Of a stretch of 6,468 nucleotides of DNA, positions 5,588 to 6,468 are shown piece by piece; the stretch's first letter is position 1; each line of letters begins with the position of its first letter. The notes beneath the pieces were generated by a model. It made no database searches. It was given only the letters and a program-made list of their open reading frames with translations, and was not told the origin of the DNA. The stretch is from contig JAJZAS010000087.1 in NCBI GenBank assembly GCA_021799325.1, positions 1 to 6,468 on the forward strand, written 5' to 3'. The stretch comes from Bacillota bacterium. GTDB lineage: Bacteria > Bacillota > Bacilli > Alicyclobacillales > SLC66. Both the position numbers and the translations under genes were made by a program.

Positions 5588-6468
5588 TCATTTAATAAAT
5601 AGGCTGGCAATTCTGATCACAGCAGGGCCAAGAATGATAATAAATAACGCAGGAAACAAAAATATAATTAAAGGAAACAAAATTTTTATTGGCGCTTTCA
5701 TGGCTTGTTCTTTCACTTTTTCACTCATTCTTCTACGAGCCTCGCTTGCCTGAACACGCAGCACATTGGCAAGCCCCATGCCCAAACGATCTGCCTGAAT
5801 CACCGCATTGGCAAAACCCCTGAATTCTTCAACCCCGACACGCGATCCCGCATCGCGAAGTGCATCGCGTCTGCTTTTGCCAAGATTCATTTCGGCTAGC
5901 ACTTGCCTGATTTCCCTACCTAATTCATTTTGCAAATGACGAGAATTCCTTTCCATCGCCTGGTCAAAGCCAAGGCCCGCCTCCACACTGATCGTTAACA
6001 TATCCAAAAACCCGGGCAATTGTCTCCTGATCTGATCTGCAAAATGTTGAATCCGCTGCTTGATCCACATGCGAAAAACCAACAAGGATAACAGAATGAT
6101 AATAAGTCCCATCATGATCGAAAGTGCACTGTGCATCATCATCACGACCAAAATAGCGAATAATCCAGTAACAACTGCCCAGATCAATTTGAGTGCTACC
6201 CACTTCCTTACGGTCACACTCCCGCGAAGTCCCATCGCTCGAATTTGCGCTTCAGTGCGCTTGATGAAATTTCGCGATGATACTCGCATGGCATGTTCGC
6301 TGATCCTCACGAATATAGCCTTGATCATGTGTATAAAAGTTCCGTAAGGTTGAACAGTTTGCCCGTTTGCCACCATCTTTTTTACACGCCGCTCCACCTG
6401 CAATGCAAACTGAAATTGATAAGAAAGAATCCCAATGGAGAGCAAAAAAACCGCGACAATAGATCGGA
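5588..6468 (-). CDS. tadC: TadC-like type II secretion F-domain protein, N-terminus cut by window edge
   Basis: TadC proteins are inner-membrane platform subunits of Tad/Flp pilus machines, working with TadB and the ATPase TadA to assemble pilin. The open frame runs to the window edge: codons before the TTG at 6445 read RSIVAVF and continue the first membrane helix, so the true start is outside. Counting from that TTG (residue 1), there are two adjacent helices (about 82-103 and 107-126), then the cytoplasmic T2SSF domain (about 140-250) with LPGFLDMLTISVEAGLGFD at 143-161, the EMNLGKSRRDAL segment and an FANAVIQADRLGMGL segment, and C-terminal hydrophobic stretches at about 253-284. ISVEAG is a hallmark of Tad-family GspF domains. 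The stop is followed after 15 bases by the DUF192 gene. TadB is the main alternative; the length, the N-terminal helix and the last-gene position favour TadC. The upstream cluster is not visible. Confidence 0.9.
   Translation of the reverse strand, partial: RSIVAVFLLSIGILSYQFQFALQVERRVKKMVANGQTVQPYGTFIHMIKAIFVRISEHAMRVSSRNFIKRTEAQIRAMGLRGSVTVRKWVALKLIWAVVTGLFAILVVMMMHSALSIMMGLIIILLSLLVFRMWIKQRIQHFADQIRRQLPGFLDMLTISVEAGLGFDQAMERNSRHLQNELGREIRQVLAEMNLGKSRRDALRDAGSRVGVEEFRGFANAVIQADRLGMGLANVLRVQASEARRRMSEKVKEQAMKAPIKILFPLIIFLFPALFIIILGPAVIRIASLFIK

Noticed and set aside
5586..6445. TTG at 6445 as the true start of tadC
   Set aside because: Codons upstream to the window edge remain open and extend a hydrophobic helix that the TTG would cut, with no ribosome binding site in front.

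Overview
The window looks like chromosomal DNA from a Bacillota (Bacillales) bacterium. Gene order and protein sequence of the central operon resemble the Bacillus qox (aa3-600 menaquinol oxidase) operon more than the proteobacterial cyo operon. Strong AAGGAG-type ribosome binding sites and moderate GC fit this. The extracytoplasmic part of the oxidase subunit II has few acidic residues, which hints at an acid-living relative such as the Alicyclobacillaceae; that placement is inference.

Layout, left to right. (1) On the + strand, 75-1139 encodes a multi-helix membrane protein ending in one PAS sensor domain with no output domain. (2) At 1138-1185 a hairpin with A and T tracts on its two sides serves as a shared terminator for the two convergent transcription units. 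(3) On the - strand, 4981 down to 1188 is a compact four-gene operon qoxA-qoxB-qoxC-qoxD (subunits II, I, III, IV) for a heme-copper quinol oxidase. (4) Positions 4982-5245 hold an AT-rich non-coding stretch with several short direct and inverted repeats; it must carry any promoter private to qoxA. (5) On the - strand, 5572-5246 is a small DUF192 protein and 6468-5588 is a TadC-type pilus/secretion platform protein that runs off the right edge. These two are probably the end of a Tad (tight adherence / Flp-type pilus) gene cluster.

How it works together. The four Qox subunits assemble in the membrane into a proton-pumping terminal oxidase that takes electrons from quinol and reduces oxygen to water. 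All heme and CuB ligands, the D- and K-channel residues and the quinol-site residues are visible in subunit I, while subunit II lacks the CuA ligands, so quinol rather than cytochrome c is the donor. The PAS membrane protein faces the operon tail to tail and could sense redox or membrane state, but nothing in the sequence ties it to the oxidase beyond position. The TadC/DUF192 pair is a separate function sharing the strand; no convincing terminator separates it from qoxA.

Most of the window is ordinary respiratory and pilus gene content. I found no clear new system. The parts most worth a second look are the output-less PAS protein with its odd translation start, the repeat-bearing 5067-5245 intergenic stretch, and the acid-adapted look of QoxA.
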